In this document: positions 1 to 7,626 of the stretch, one piece after another
Layout: the number at the start of each line of letters is the position of its first letter
Numbering within the stretch: position 1 is the first letter of the stretch
NCBI GenBank assembly: GCA_031979385.1
Contig: DALZEF010000015.1
Span: forward strand, 1-64,000
Origin: Timonella sp031979385
Lineage (GTDB): Bacteria > Actinomycetota > Actinomycetes > Actinomycetales > Cellulomonadaceae
Direction of reading: 5' to 3'
DNA length: 64,000 bases
Translations under genes and position numbers: made by a program
Notes under the pieces: model-generated
What the model saw: the letters and a program-made list of their open reading frames with translations, nothing else
The model's database searches: none
What the model was told of the DNA's origin: nothing

Positions 1-1199
1 AGGGAATCGGGTACCCGGTTCTCGTGCGTCCGTCCTACGTGCTTGGCGGCCGTGGCATGGAGATCGTGTACTCGGAAGAGCACCTGACTGGCTACGTGGA
101 GCGTGCACTGGGCGAGGCTGCACTTTCCGGTGGCCCACTTGCGCCGATCCTGATCGACCGCTTCCTGGACGACGCCATGGAGATCGACGTCGACGTTCTG
201 TTCGACGGCGAGGAAATGTATGTCGGTGGAATCATGGAGCACATCGAGGAAGCCGGTATCCACTCCGGCGACTCCGCGTGCGTTCTGCCTCCGCTGACCC
301 TGTCAGATGCCGAAATTGACCGCATCCGCCGCTCGACCCTCGCCCTGGCCAAGGGAATCGGCGTGCACGGTCTGATGAACGTGCAGTACGCGCTTATCTC
401 GGATGTGCTGTACGTACTTGAGGCAAACCCACGCGCATCGCGCACCGTGCCGTTCGTCGCGAAGGCAACCGGTGTTCCGCTTGCTAAGGCTGCGGCTTTG
501 GTCATGGCCGGCAAGTCGATCAAGCAGTTGCGTGCCGAGGGCGTGCTGCCGGCGGATGGCGACGGTTCGACCCTGTCGATTGATGCTCCAATCGCCGTGA
601 AGGAAGCTGTCTTGCCGTTCAAGCGTTTCCGTACTACAGACGGCGTTGCGGTGGACACCCTGCTTGGCCCTGAGATGCGTTCGACCGGTGAGGTCATGGG
701 CTTCGATGTGGACTTCCCAACGGCGTTTGCCAAGTCCCAGGCTGCGGCGTTTGGTGGCCTGCCAACGTCCGGTCGCGTGTTCGTGTCGGTTGCTGACCGC
801 GACAAGCGCCAGGTGATCTTCCCGATCAAGCGCCTCGCGGAACTCGGCTTTGAGCTGCTCGCCACCGCTGGTACCGCTAAGGTGCTGCGCCGTGCGGGTA
901 TTGCTTCTGAGATCGTGCGCAAGCACTCGGATGGGCGCTCAGAGAGCGGCGAACCCACCATCGTGGACCTGATCACTAATGGTGAGGTCGACATGGTCTT
1001 CAACACTCCGTCAGGTCAGGGTGCACGCGCGGACGGTTATGAGATTCGTGCGGCTGTGACTGCGGCTGACAAACCGATTATCACGACCGCTGAGGAACTC
1101 ACGGCCGCGGTTCAGGCAATCGAAGCGATCTTGGCCGGTCCGTTCACTGTGACCTCCATCCAGGAACACGCACAGCGCAACGCGGGTGTCTCAGCATGA
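1..1199 (+). CDS. carB: carbamoyl-phosphate synthase large subunit, C-terminal part
   Basis: Makes carbamoyl phosphate from bicarbonate, ammonia channelled from the small subunit, and two ATP, for pyrimidine and arginine synthesis. The gene is cut by the window start; the frame is open from base 3 with no start codon in view. The visible part begins in the ATP-grasp core of the second synthetase half (RPSYVLGGRGM, later EANPRASRTVPF). It ends with the MGS-like allosteric domain from about base 770 (GRVFVSVADRDKRQ, then LLATAGTAKVLRRAG). The stop overlaps the pyrF start in an ATGA, so the two are translationally coupled in a pyr operon. Identification is near certain; only the N-terminal half is missing. 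Confidence 0.97.
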   Translation, partial: GIGYPVLVRPSYVLGGRGMEIVYSEEHLTGYVERALGEAALSGGPLAPILIDRFLDDAMEIDVDVLFDGEEMYVGGIMEHIEEAGIHSGDSACVLPPLTLSDAEIDRIRRSTLALAKGIGVHGLMNVQYALISDVLYVLEANPRASRTVPFVAKATGVPLAKAAALVMAGKSIKQLRAEGVLPADGDGSTLSIDAPIAVKEAVLPFKRFRTTDGVAVDTLLGPEMRSTGEVMGFDVDFPTAFAKSQAAAFGGLPTSGRVFVSVADRDKRQVIFPIKRLAELGFELLATAGTAKVLRRAGIASEIVRKHSDGRSESGEPTIVDLITNGEVDMVFNTPSGQGARADGYEIRAAVTAADKPIITTAEELTAAVQAIEAILAGPFTVTSIQEHAQRNAGVSA

Positions 1200-2086
1200 C
1201 CGCAGCAGTATCACCGCAGCGGGCACCGTTTGGTGCCCGCCTCGCGGCGGCCATGAACGAGTTCGGACCGCTCTGCGTTGGTATTGACCCGCACCCCGGT
1301 TTGCTGGCCGCATGGGGGCTTGCCGACGACATTGCCGGCTTGCGGTCCTTCTCACTCACCGTGGTCGAAGCGTTGGGTGGGAAGGTTGCATCCTTCAAGC
1401 CGCAGTCGGCTCTGTTCGAACGCCACGGTTCCAAGGGAGTGGGTGTTCTTGAGGAAGTCATCGCTGCGGCGCGCGATGCGGGAACGTTGACTATCGTTGA
1501 CGCCAAGCGCGGCGATATCGGATCAACCATGGCTGGGTATGCTGACGCGTTCCTCGCAGATGGTGCTCCACTCGCCGGTGATGCGTTGACGGTCTCTCCT
1601 TACCTTGGTTTTGGATCGCTGACGCCCGCGGTCGAACTTGCGCACGAGACCGGTAGGGGACTGTTCGTGCTGTGCCTGACCTCGAACCCTGAGGGGAAGC
1701 AGGTCCAGCACTCGGCAACTACGACGGGTACTTCTGTTGCCGCAGACATGGCGGCTCATGCTGCGGCGTTGAACGCGGATGCGGCATCCCGTGGTGAGCT
1801 TGGCTCGATTGGACTTGTTGTGGGCGCTACCGTTGGCGACGCGGCTCGCGACCTAGGCGTCGATCTTGCAGCGGTTAATGGCCCGCTCTTGGCACCCGGC
1901 GTGGGTGCACAGGGTGCGGGTGCTGCTGAACTTGCCCACGTGTTTGGCGGCGCGCGGACAACCGTGCTGGCCTCAAGCTCGAGGGGCGTTCTGAAAGCTG
2001 GTCCAAGCCATGAAGCACTGCAGCGTGCAGCGCTAGCGGCAGCAGCCGAAGCTCGTGATGCGTTGCGCGACACGCCGAACGGATAG
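1196..2086 (+). CDS. pyrF: orotidine 5'-phosphate decarboxylase (subfamily 2)
   Basis: Decarboxylates OMP to UMP, the last step of de novo pyrimidine synthesis. The 296-residue protein carries the catalytic DAKRGDIGSTMAGYA motif of the long actinobacterial PyrF type, with SPYLGFGSL and the C-terminal phosphate-binding region (APGVGAQGAG, SSSRGVLKAG). The ATG lies inside the carB stop (ATGA at 1196-1199), so translation is coupled to carB. A strong hairpin terminator follows at 2125-2172 and closes this pyrimidine operon. Nothing unusual in the active site. Confidence 0.95.
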   Translation: MTAAVSPQRAPFGARLAAAMNEFGPLCVGIDPHPGLLAAWGLADDIAGLRSFSLTVVEALGGKVASFKPQSALFERHGSKGVGVLEEVIAAARDAGTLTIVDAKRGDIGSTMAGYADAFLADGAPLAGDALTVSPYLGFGSLTPAVELAHETGRGLFVLCLTSNPEGKQVQHSATTTGTSVAADMAAHAAALNADAASRGELGSIGLVVGATVGDAARDLGVDLAAVNGPLLAPGVGAQGAGAAELAHVFGGARTTVLASSSRGVLKAGPSHEALQRAALAAAAEARDALRDTPNG

Positions 2087-2403
2087 CTGTGACCCGCTTT
2101 AGCGTGGTAAGACAAGCGTTTTACGAAGGCCCGGAGAAAATCCCCAGTTCATAGGGATATTTCCGGGCCTTCACTGTTCGCCAAATGCGCGAAATGTCCG
2201 ATTTATGCGGGCATTCATGGGGTGTTGTGGCTGAATTTTTGTAGAAATCGCACGTCGTATGCCATTTTGGGCATCATTTTTTTCAAATTCGGGTTACGGT
2301 AAAAATCGAGACGTTCCGAACTGGTGCAGATCAGGGCGGGAATCTCACCCCCTTGAGTGCTCATCCGAGGACTCAACCGATTGATTGAGGAAGGTGACGA
2401 ACG
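2087..2403 (+). other. pyrF-mihF intergenic region and mihF leader
   Basis: About 317 bases without a gene. The first part holds the pyrF terminator. The last 60 bases form the mihF leader with three alternating complementary segments: TTGAGT (2353-2358), ACTCAA (2371-2376) and TTGAG (2385-2389). The middle segment can pair with either neighbour. The third overlaps the GAGGAAGG ribosome-binding site (2387-2394), so the alternative pairing would mask it. Region 2173-2350 is AT-rich and probably holds the mihF promoter, but I see no clear -35/-10 pair. Confidence 0.5.
2125..2172 (+). terminator. intrinsic terminator after pyrF
   Basis: An 11-bp inverted repeat GAAGGCCCGGA / TCCGGGCCTTC. The stem is extended inward by AAATCCC / GGGATATTT. 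It lies 39 bases after the pyrF stop and ends the carB-pyrF transcript. No long T-run follows. Confidence 0.75.
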
Positions 2404-2715
2404 TTGCCATTACCAGAACTGACTCCAGAGCAGCGCGCCGCAGCGCTCGAAAAGGCGGCTGAAGCTCGTCGCGTGCGCGCCGAGGTGAAGGGTCGCCTCA
2501 AGAACTCAGAAACCAAGCTCTCCGAGGTGCTCAAGAAGGGCGAAACCGACGAAGCTATCGGCAAACTCAAAGTAGTATCACTGCTTGAGTCCCTTCCCGG
2601 CGTAGGGAAGGTCAAGGCACGTGCGATCATGGGAGACGTCGGTATCGCTGAGTCTCGTCGCGTACGTGGTCTTGGGCCACACCAGGCGGCAGCTTTGATT
2701 GAAAGGTTCGGATAA
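2404..2715 (+). CDS. mihF: actinobacterial integration host factor, mIHF
   Basis: Nucleoid-associated DNA-binding and bending protein essential in mycobacteria and related to streptomycete sIHF. The 103-residue sequence has the long N-terminal helix (LTPEQRAAALEKAAEARR), the KNSETKLSEVL helix and the helix-two-turn-helix core with LPGVGKVKARAIM and RRVRGLGPHQ. Length matches the family. The start is TTG, chosen because GAGGAAGG sits 9 bases upstream and MPLPELTPEQR is the family N-terminus. The next gene is gmk, the conserved actinobacterial order. Its leader may be able to hide the ribosome-binding site. Confidence 0.93.
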   Translation: MPLPELTPEQRAAALEKAAEARRVRAEVKGRLKNSETKLSEVLKKGETDEAIGKLKVVSLLESLPGVGKVKARAIMGDVGIAESRRVRGLGPHQAAALIERFG

Positions 2716-2717
2716 TC

Positions 2718-3326
2718 ATTTCCGCTGCAGCACCATCCAACAATTCTCATACTTCGAGTGCGCCGCGCAGGCTGACCGTAATGGCTGGACCCACGGCAGT
2801 AGGCAAGGGCACAATCTCCGCTGACATCCGGGCACGCTATCCCGAAGTGTGGTTGTCAGTGTCTGCCACCACTCGAGACCCGCGCCCGGGTGAGGTGGAC
2901 GGAGTGAACTACTTTTTCGTTGGGCCGCAGCGGTTCAGTGAAATGGTGGAGAATGACGAACTGCTGGAATGGGCTGTTGTCCATGGTCGCAATAGCTATG
3001 GAACCCCGCGGAAGGCCGTTGAGGAACAATTGAACGCTGGCGTTCCCGCGCTGCTGGAGATCGATCTCCAAGGAGCGCGCCAGGTCAAGGAATCAATGCC
3101 TGACGCACATTTCATCTTTTTAGCTCCGCCGAGCTGGGAGGAACTAGTGCGACGTTTGATTGGTCGAGGCACTGAGAGTGCTGAGGAACAAGAACGTCGG
3201 CTAGAAACGGCACGCGTCGAGTTGGCGGCTCAATCCGAGTTCGACCACATCGTCATCAACGATGACGTGACACGTGCAACCGATGAGATCATTCGGCTTA
3301 TGGGTCTCGAGCCGAAGAGCTTCTGA
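2718..3326 (+). CDS. gmk: guanylate kinase (start uncertain)
   Basis: Phosphorylates GMP to GDP with ATP. P-loop GPTAVGKG, then SATTRDPRPGEVDGVNYFF (GMP-binding region), EWAVVHG and the EIDLQGARQVK strand. The only ATG in frame (2781) begins exactly at the P-loop and would delete the first beta strand. In-frame codons just upstream read RRLTV, which matches that strand in other family members. The frame is open back to 2703 and has no upstream ATG, GTG or TTG. Candidate starts are ATT at 2718, 11 bases after GAAAGG and next to the mihF stop, or CTG at 2772. I give the ATT coordinate; the enzyme identity is certain, the start is not. Confidence 0.85.
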   Translation: MSAAAPSNNSHTSSAPRRLTVMAGPTAVGKGTISADIRARYPEVWLSVSATTRDPRPGEVDGVNYFFVGPQRFSEMVENDELLEWAVVHGRNSYGTPRKAVEEQLNAGVPALLEIDLQGARQVKESMPDAHFIFLAPPSWEELVRRLIGRGTESAEEQERRLETARVELAAQSEFDHIVINDDVTRATDEIIRLMGLEPKSF

Positions 3327-3336
3327 GTCTTCTTAG

Positions 3337-3378
3337 GTGCGGTGTGGATGGCTAAATGTCGTCCACACCGCACTTTAT
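3337..3378 (+). terminator. intrinsic terminator after gmk
   Basis: Perfect 12-bp stem GTGCGGTGTGGA / TCCACACCGCAC followed by TTTATT, 11 bases past the gmk stop. It separates mihF-gmk from rpoZ. Confidence 0.85.
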
Positions 3379-3526
3379 TGCGTGGCGGGATTGTTGAGTT
3401 ATAAACAATCTCGCACTACAATGAGACGGCTAGTGTTCACACTGGCCTGAACCCCTGGAGTTTAATCTGCACGATTGAATTGCCAGAGGAACCCAAGTTT
3501 TCGAACCCAAAACGTCGGAGTTCATT

Positions 3527-3799
3527 TTGTCTGGAACCGTTGCAGAACCAGTGGGCATCACTGACCCACCAATCGACGAGCTTCTTGGAGCCGTTGACTC
3601 GAAGTACGCGCTCGTAATCTACAGCGCGAAGCGTGCGCGTCAGATCAACGCCTACTACTCGCAGTTGAGCGAGGGTCTGCTCGAGTTTGTCGGCCCCCTC
3701 GTGGAAACCGAGAACCAGGAGAAGCCTCTCTCAATCGCTATGCGTGAGATCAATGAGGGCCTCCTGACCTTCGAACTCAAGGACGAGGACGCTAACTAG
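3527..3799 (+). CDS. rpoZ: RNA polymerase omega subunit
   Basis: Omega subunit, which helps assemble beta-prime into RNA polymerase. The 90-residue protein contains the family core PIDELLGAVDSKYALVIYSA, KRARQINAYYSQL and the C-terminal PLSIAMREINEGLL. The start is TTG, supported by GGAG (3517-3520) six bases upstream and by family length. It lies between gmk and coaBC as in most actinobacteria. It is flanked by terminators on both sides, so it is probably monocistronic with a promoter in 3379-3500. Confidence 0.95.
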   Translation: MSGTVAEPVGITDPPIDELLGAVDSKYALVIYSAKRARQINAYYSQLSEGLLEFVGPLVETENQEKPLSIAMREINEGLLTFELKDEDAN

Positions 3800-3822
3800 A
3801 CGTTAGCCCTTCAACTCTTCTC

Positions 3823-3859
3823 ATCTCCGCTCGCCCGTTCGGGCGGGCGGAGATTTTTG
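3823..3859 (+). terminator. intrinsic terminator after rpoZ
   Basis: GC-rich stem ATCTCCGCTCGCCCG / CGGGCGGGCGGAGAT with a tetraloop-like turn, then TTTTGTTTG. Lies 24 bases after the rpoZ stop. Confidence 0.85.
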
Positions 3860-3900
3860 TTTGCTCTAAGCTGCCACGAATCTAGGTAAAGGGTCGAAAC

Positions 3901-5112
3901 ATGCGCATCATTGTGGGCGTCACCGGGGGTATCGCAGCATATAAGGCCGCCCATCTTGTGCGGTCCTTTACTGAGGCTGGCCATGACGTCCGGGTCATTC
4001 CGACTCAGTCGTCGCTGAACTTCGTCGGTGCGGCGACCTGGGAAGCGCTCACCGGCCAACCTGCCACCACGAGTGTCTTCGAAGACGTGGACCAGGTTGC
4101 TCACGTCAAATTGGGGCAAGAAGCCGATCTCATCGTGATCGCACCTGCGACCGCGGACTTCGTGTCAAAGATTGCCACCGGGCGCGCAGATGACCTGCTC
4201 TCTGCCTCGGTTCTTGTAGCAACCTGTCCGGTAGTTGTGGCTCCCGCGATGCACACGGAAATGTGGCGCAACCCTGCGACGCTTGCAAACGTGACCACCC
4301 TGCGCGAACGAGGCATCCACGTGCTTGAACCAGCAAGTGGACGACTCACCGGCAAAGACTCAGGGCCCGGACGTCTACCGGAACCCGAGGAGATCGCCGC
4401 CTTCGCGCTGTCGGTGAGTCAGGTCAAGCAGGATCTCGCGGGGCTCAAGGTGGTTATCACTGCCGGGGGCACCCATGAACCGCTAGATCCCGTACGGTTC
4501 CTTGGCAACAACTCTTCAGGTCTCCAAGGCATCAAGCTTGCTGAGGCTGCAAAAGCTCGAGGTGCCGACGTTACGCTCATTGCCGGTGTAGTGTCTGCTC
4601 CCATCCCGCACGGGCTGGACGTGCGGCACGCAACGACCGCCCTCGATATCGAGTGCGAAGTCACCGACCTTGCAGCTGGGGCCGACGTCATCATCATGGC
4701 CGCTGCCATCGCTGATTTCCGTCCCGCAAAACGTCTCGATGCGAAGATCAAGAAGGTTCACGGACAAGAACCAGAACCCATCCATCTGACGAAGAACCCA
4801 GACATTCTCGCGGGACTAACGGCCAACCGCCAACGGCCCGGACAGATCATCGTTGGTTTCGCGGCAGAGACCGGAGACGAAACCGGGACGGTACTCGACC
4901 ACGGACGGTCTAAAGCGTTGCGGAAAAAAGCCGACCTGCTCGTCGTCAATGAGGTAGGGGATGGGCTGGGATTTGGAACCGCACACAACACCGTCACCAT
5001 ACTGGACGCTGCGGGCGAGCCTATAGGCGAGACTGCCGGAGACAAACTTGCCGTGTCGCACGCGATCCTCGATCACGTGGCTCAGCTCGCTGCGGGCACC
5101 CGCGAACACTAA
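3901..5112 (+). CDS. coaBC: bifunctional phosphopantothenoylcysteine decarboxylase / phosphopantothenate-cysteine ligase
   Basis: Two successive steps of coenzyme A synthesis: CTP-dependent ligation of cysteine to 4'-phosphopantothenate and FMN-dependent decarboxylation. The N-terminal flavodoxin-like CoaC half (about 1-180) has VTGGIAAYKA, the catalytic His in AHVKLGQEADLIVIAPATA and PAMHTEMW (115-122), the actinobacterial variant of PAMNxxMW. The usual ACGD active-site cysteine segment is replaced by SGRLTGKDSGPGR, as I recall for actinobacterial enzymes. The CoaB half follows with LGNNSSGLQG, AAIADFRP and KNPDIL. AAAGG lies upstream of the ATG. 403 residues, normal length. Confidence 0.96.
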   Translation: MRIIVGVTGGIAAYKAAHLVRSFTEAGHDVRVIPTQSSLNFVGAATWEALTGQPATTSVFEDVDQVAHVKLGQEADLIVIAPATADFVSKIATGRADDLLSASVLVATCPVVVAPAMHTEMWRNPATLANVTTLRERGIHVLEPASGRLTGKDSGPGRLPEPEEIAAFALSVSQVKQDLAGLKVVITAGGTHEPLDPVRFLGNNSSGLQGIKLAEAAKARGADVTLIAGVVSAPIPHGLDVRHATTALDIECEVTDLAAGADVIIMAAAIADFRPAKRLDAKIKKVHGQEPEPIHLTKNPDILAGLTANRQRPGQIIVGFAAETGDETGTVLDHGRSKALRKKADLLVVNEVGDGLGFGTAHNTVTILDAAGEPIGETAGDKLAVSHAILDHVAQLAAGTREH

Positions 5113-5194
5113 AGTCTTTCCGGGCGTGAACAACGCCATACCTAAAACCCGTATTAAACAGCGAACAAACCCCAGTTCGCATAGTGGAAACAAG

Positions 5195-5200
5195 TATTCT
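5195..5200 (+). promoter_or_regulatory. -10 element of a probable leaderless metK promoter
   Basis: TATTCT ends 7 bases before the metK ATG at 5208, which puts the expected transcription start on or next to the A of the start codon. There is no Shine-Dalgarno sequence in front of this ATG and no riboswitch-like fold in the 95-base gap. Confidence 0.5.
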
Positions 5201-5207
5201 TAAGATC

Positions 5208-6410
5208 ATGACTGAATCCCTGCGCCTGTTTACGTCCGAGTCCGTTACAGAAGGACACCCGGACAAGGTGTGCGACCAGATCTCGGACGCAATCCTCGAC
5301 GCAATCCTCGAAGAAGACCCCAGCGCGCGCGTTGCCGTGGAAACACTGGTGACCACGGGTCTCGTGCATGTCGCAGGCGAGGTGAACACCACCGCATACG
5401 TCGAGATCCCCAAGATCGTGCGTCGAGTGGTCAAGCGCATCGGATACACGTCATCGGCCATCGGATTCGACGGAGACTCATGTGGCGTGTCCATCTCCAT
5501 TGGCCAGCAGTCACCCGATATCGCTCAGGGTGTGGACAAGTCACTCGAGTTCCGTGACGATGCCTCCTCGCACGACGACCCATACGACCTGCAGGGCGCA
5601 GGTGACCAGGGACTCATGTTCGGTTACGCGACCGACGAGACCGCAGCGCTCATGCCCATCCCGGTGTACGCCTCGCACCGGTTAGCCGAGCGTTTGGCAT
5701 ATGTGCGTAAGGAAGCAATCATCGAGGGGCTGCGCCCAGACGGTAAAACCCAGGTGACTGTCGCCTACGACGGCGACCGCCCAGTGTCGATCGAGACCGT
5801 TGTGCTCTCGACCCAGCACGACCCAGGCATTGACCAGGATGAACTGCGCGCCGAGATCGAAAAGCACGTTGTGCGTCCCGTCCTTGACTCGCTTGAGATC
5901 GACTCATCGAACTACCGCCTCATCGTGAACCCAACCGGTACATTCGTGACCGGTGGCCCAAAGGGCGATGCCGGTTTGACCGGACGCAAGATTATCGTGG
6001 ACACCTACGGCGGCATGGCCCGCCACGGCGGCGGTGCCTTCTCCGGTAAGGACCCATCAAAGGTGGACCGCTCCGCCGCATACGCGACCCGTTGGGTGGC
6101 CAAGAATGTCGTGGCTGCTGGTTTGGCTTCGCGCTGTGAGGTCCAGGTTGCCTACGCGATTGGCAAGGCTCACCCGGTCGGTGTGTATGTGGAGACCTTC
6201 GGAACCGAGAAGGTGCCTGTCGAGCAGATCCACAAGGCCATCACGTCCGTGTTCGATCTTCGCCCAGCCGCGATTGTGGACCAGTTGAACCTGCTGCGTC
6301 CGATCTACTCGAAGACCGCGGCCTATGGTCACTTCGGCCGTGAACTTCCAGAGTTCACGTGGGAGCAGACCAACAAGGTCGAGGAACTCCTCGCCGCGAT
6401 CGAGAACTAA
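5208..6410 (+). CDS. metK: S-adenosylmethionine synthetase
   Basis: Forms SAM from methionine and ATP. The 400-residue protein has the N-terminal RLFTSESVTEGHPDKVCDQ, the ATP-binding GAGDQGLMFGYA hexapeptide region and the phosphate-binding GGGAFSGKDPSKVDRS loop. An in-frame GTG at 5184 would add 8 residues not found in the family. ATG 5208 is preferred and gives the standard N-terminus. Lacks a ribosome-binding site and has TATTCT at 5195-5200, so probably leaderless. Follows coaBC after 95 bases and converges with the ADP-ribosylglycohydrolase gene. Confidence 0.96.
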   Translation: MTESLRLFTSESVTEGHPDKVCDQISDAILDAILEEDPSARVAVETLVTTGLVHVAGEVNTTAYVEIPKIVRRVVKRIGYTSSAIGFDGDSCGVSISIGQQSPDIAQGVDKSLEFRDDASSHDDPYDLQGAGDQGLMFGYATDETAALMPIPVYASHRLAERLAYVRKEAIIEGLRPDGKTQVTVAYDGDRPVSIETVVLSTQHDPGIDQDELRAEIEKHVVRPVLDSLEIDSSNYRLIVNPTGTFVTGGPKGDAGLTGRKIIVDTYGGMARHGGGAFSGKDPSKVDRSAAYATRWVAKNVVAAGLASRCEVQVAYAIGKAHPVGVYVETFGTEKVPVEQIHKAITSVFDLRPAAIVDQLNLLRPIYSKTAAYGHFGRELPEFTWEQTNKVEELLAAIEN

Positions 6411-6442
6411 CTCATACTCACACGCTGAGCCGTTATTGAGGC

Positions 6443-7381
6443 CTAGACCGCTTGGCGAACTAACCGCTCTAGATCTGTGGCCCAAAGATCTGGGTAACCA
6501 TGCAGCAACTCGGACCAGTGTGCGGGTACCTGCGACACTCCGTAGATGGCACCGGCAAGCTGACCTGCGATGGCCGCAATCGTGTCGGTGTCCTTTCCAC
6601 CACGCACCGCCGCTTCCAAAGTCTCTACGAGGTCGTTCGAGTTCATGATTGCGCTCAGTGCTGCTTGGAATGCTCGGACAACCCAGCCGTTACCCTCAGC
6701 GAAGTCTCGTGGGTGTGCACCGGGCGTGCTGGCCTCAGCGATGAGTTCTTGCCAGCGATCACGGCGCTGCGGCGCAAGCCATTCAAGCCCTGCGGTAACG
6801 TCTAGCTCTCCGGTGAGAATGGCGTGGCGTATTGCGAGGTTCCAGAGCGCACACGCGTCAACGTTGTCCTGTTCCCAGTGAGTCACCTGGGCGATCCGGC
6901 CAGCGGCTTCGACGAGTTGCGGCTCCGCGCCCTTGGCAAGGAATCCCAGTGAAACGGGACCCGTGCGCATCAGTGAACCGTTCCCACCGCTGCGTCCAGT
7001 CTGCTCGTGAACAGCCTGCGCCGCTGCCCGCGCATTGACTTCGGCGAACGGTTCGTTTAGTTGCTGAAGCACAGCCCGTGTTTGTGTGCCCACGTCCTGT
7101 GCGGTTTCGGACCAGTCACGCCACTGCGCAGTGATGTCCGCCAACGTTTCGGGGTCTAGCAGGCTGCGTCCGTCCGCGAGTGCGAGCAGGATGGGCATGG
7201 CCATGGAGGTGTCGTCGGTCCATTCGCCGAGTCTATGGCCAAAGAAACCGACGCCAAACGTTACTTCCTGCGTATCGGGCAGAGAAGGACCGAACTCGTA
7301 TTGAGAACCTAATGCGTCTCCCGCAGCACTGGCCACCACGGACCCTATTGCGCGATCCAGTTGCTTCTCACTCAGTGTCAT
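6443..7381 (-). CDS. ADP-ribosylglycohydrolase (DraG/ARH family)
   Basis: Predicted to remove ADP-ribose from proteins, nucleic acids or small molecules with a binuclear metal centre. 312 residues, all-helical family with the expected sites: GDALG (21-25), metal-ligating EWTDDTSM (53-60) and the C-terminal GGKDTDTIAAIAGQLAGA. The substrate cannot be told from sequence; many such genes act on O-acetyl-ADP-ribose or ADP-ribosylated bases. It sits antisense between metK and priA, a position that is not part of the conserved cluster and suggests local insertion. GAGAGG lies about 10 bases before the ATG. No partner ADP-ribosyltransferase is visible nearby. Confidence 0.88.
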   Translation of the reverse strand: MTLSEKQLDRAIGSVVASAAGDALGSQYEFGPSLPDTQEVTFGVGFFGHRLGEWTDDTSMAMPILLALADGRSLLDPETLADITAQWRDWSETAQDVGTQTRAVLQQLNEPFAEVNARAAAQAVHEQTGRSGGNGSLMRTGPVSLGFLAKGAEPQLVEAAGRIAQVTHWEQDNVDACALWNLAIRHAILTGELDVTAGLEWLAPQRRDRWQELIAEASTPGAHPRDFAEGNGWVVRAFQAALSAIMNSNDLVETLEAAVRGGKDTDTIAAIAGQLAGAIYGVSQVPAHWSELLHGYPDLWATDLERLVRQAV

Positions 7382-7587
7382 CGATATCTGCCTCTCTTGC
7401 CTGTCTCTCAGGCGAGTGTATTACTCGCTTCTGACATTTCATGTGCGTGTCTTCTCGGTTGGGTAGCGGTTGTGCACAGGCCATGCGCGCATCGGAACGT
7501 CCTGTGTTACGTTTACGCATTGAGCAAGTACTTTATGGCGGTGCTTTTATGCGACGTATGCTCTAGATACATCGATCGTATGGACTG

Positions 7588-7593
7588 ATAATC
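7588..7593 (+). promoter_or_regulatory. possible -10 element for priA
   Basis: GATAAT in the 245-base divergent gap before priA, about 35 bases upstream of the chosen start. No convincing -35 is seen. The rest of the gap holds a small GCGAGT / ACTCGC hairpin near 7412-7428 on the side of the glycohydrolase gene. Confidence 0.35.
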
Positions 7594-7626
7594 GTGGTGT
7601 AACAGTTGGACAGGACAGGAGGAAGG

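Noticed and set aside
92..1006. 304-codon open frame on the minus strand
   Set aside because: Antisense to carB; Ser/Arg-rich shadow frame.
5113..5207. SAM riboswitch upstream of metK
   Set aside because: The gap is only 95 bases, no riboswitch fold is seen, and the promoter seems to sit directly at the ATG.
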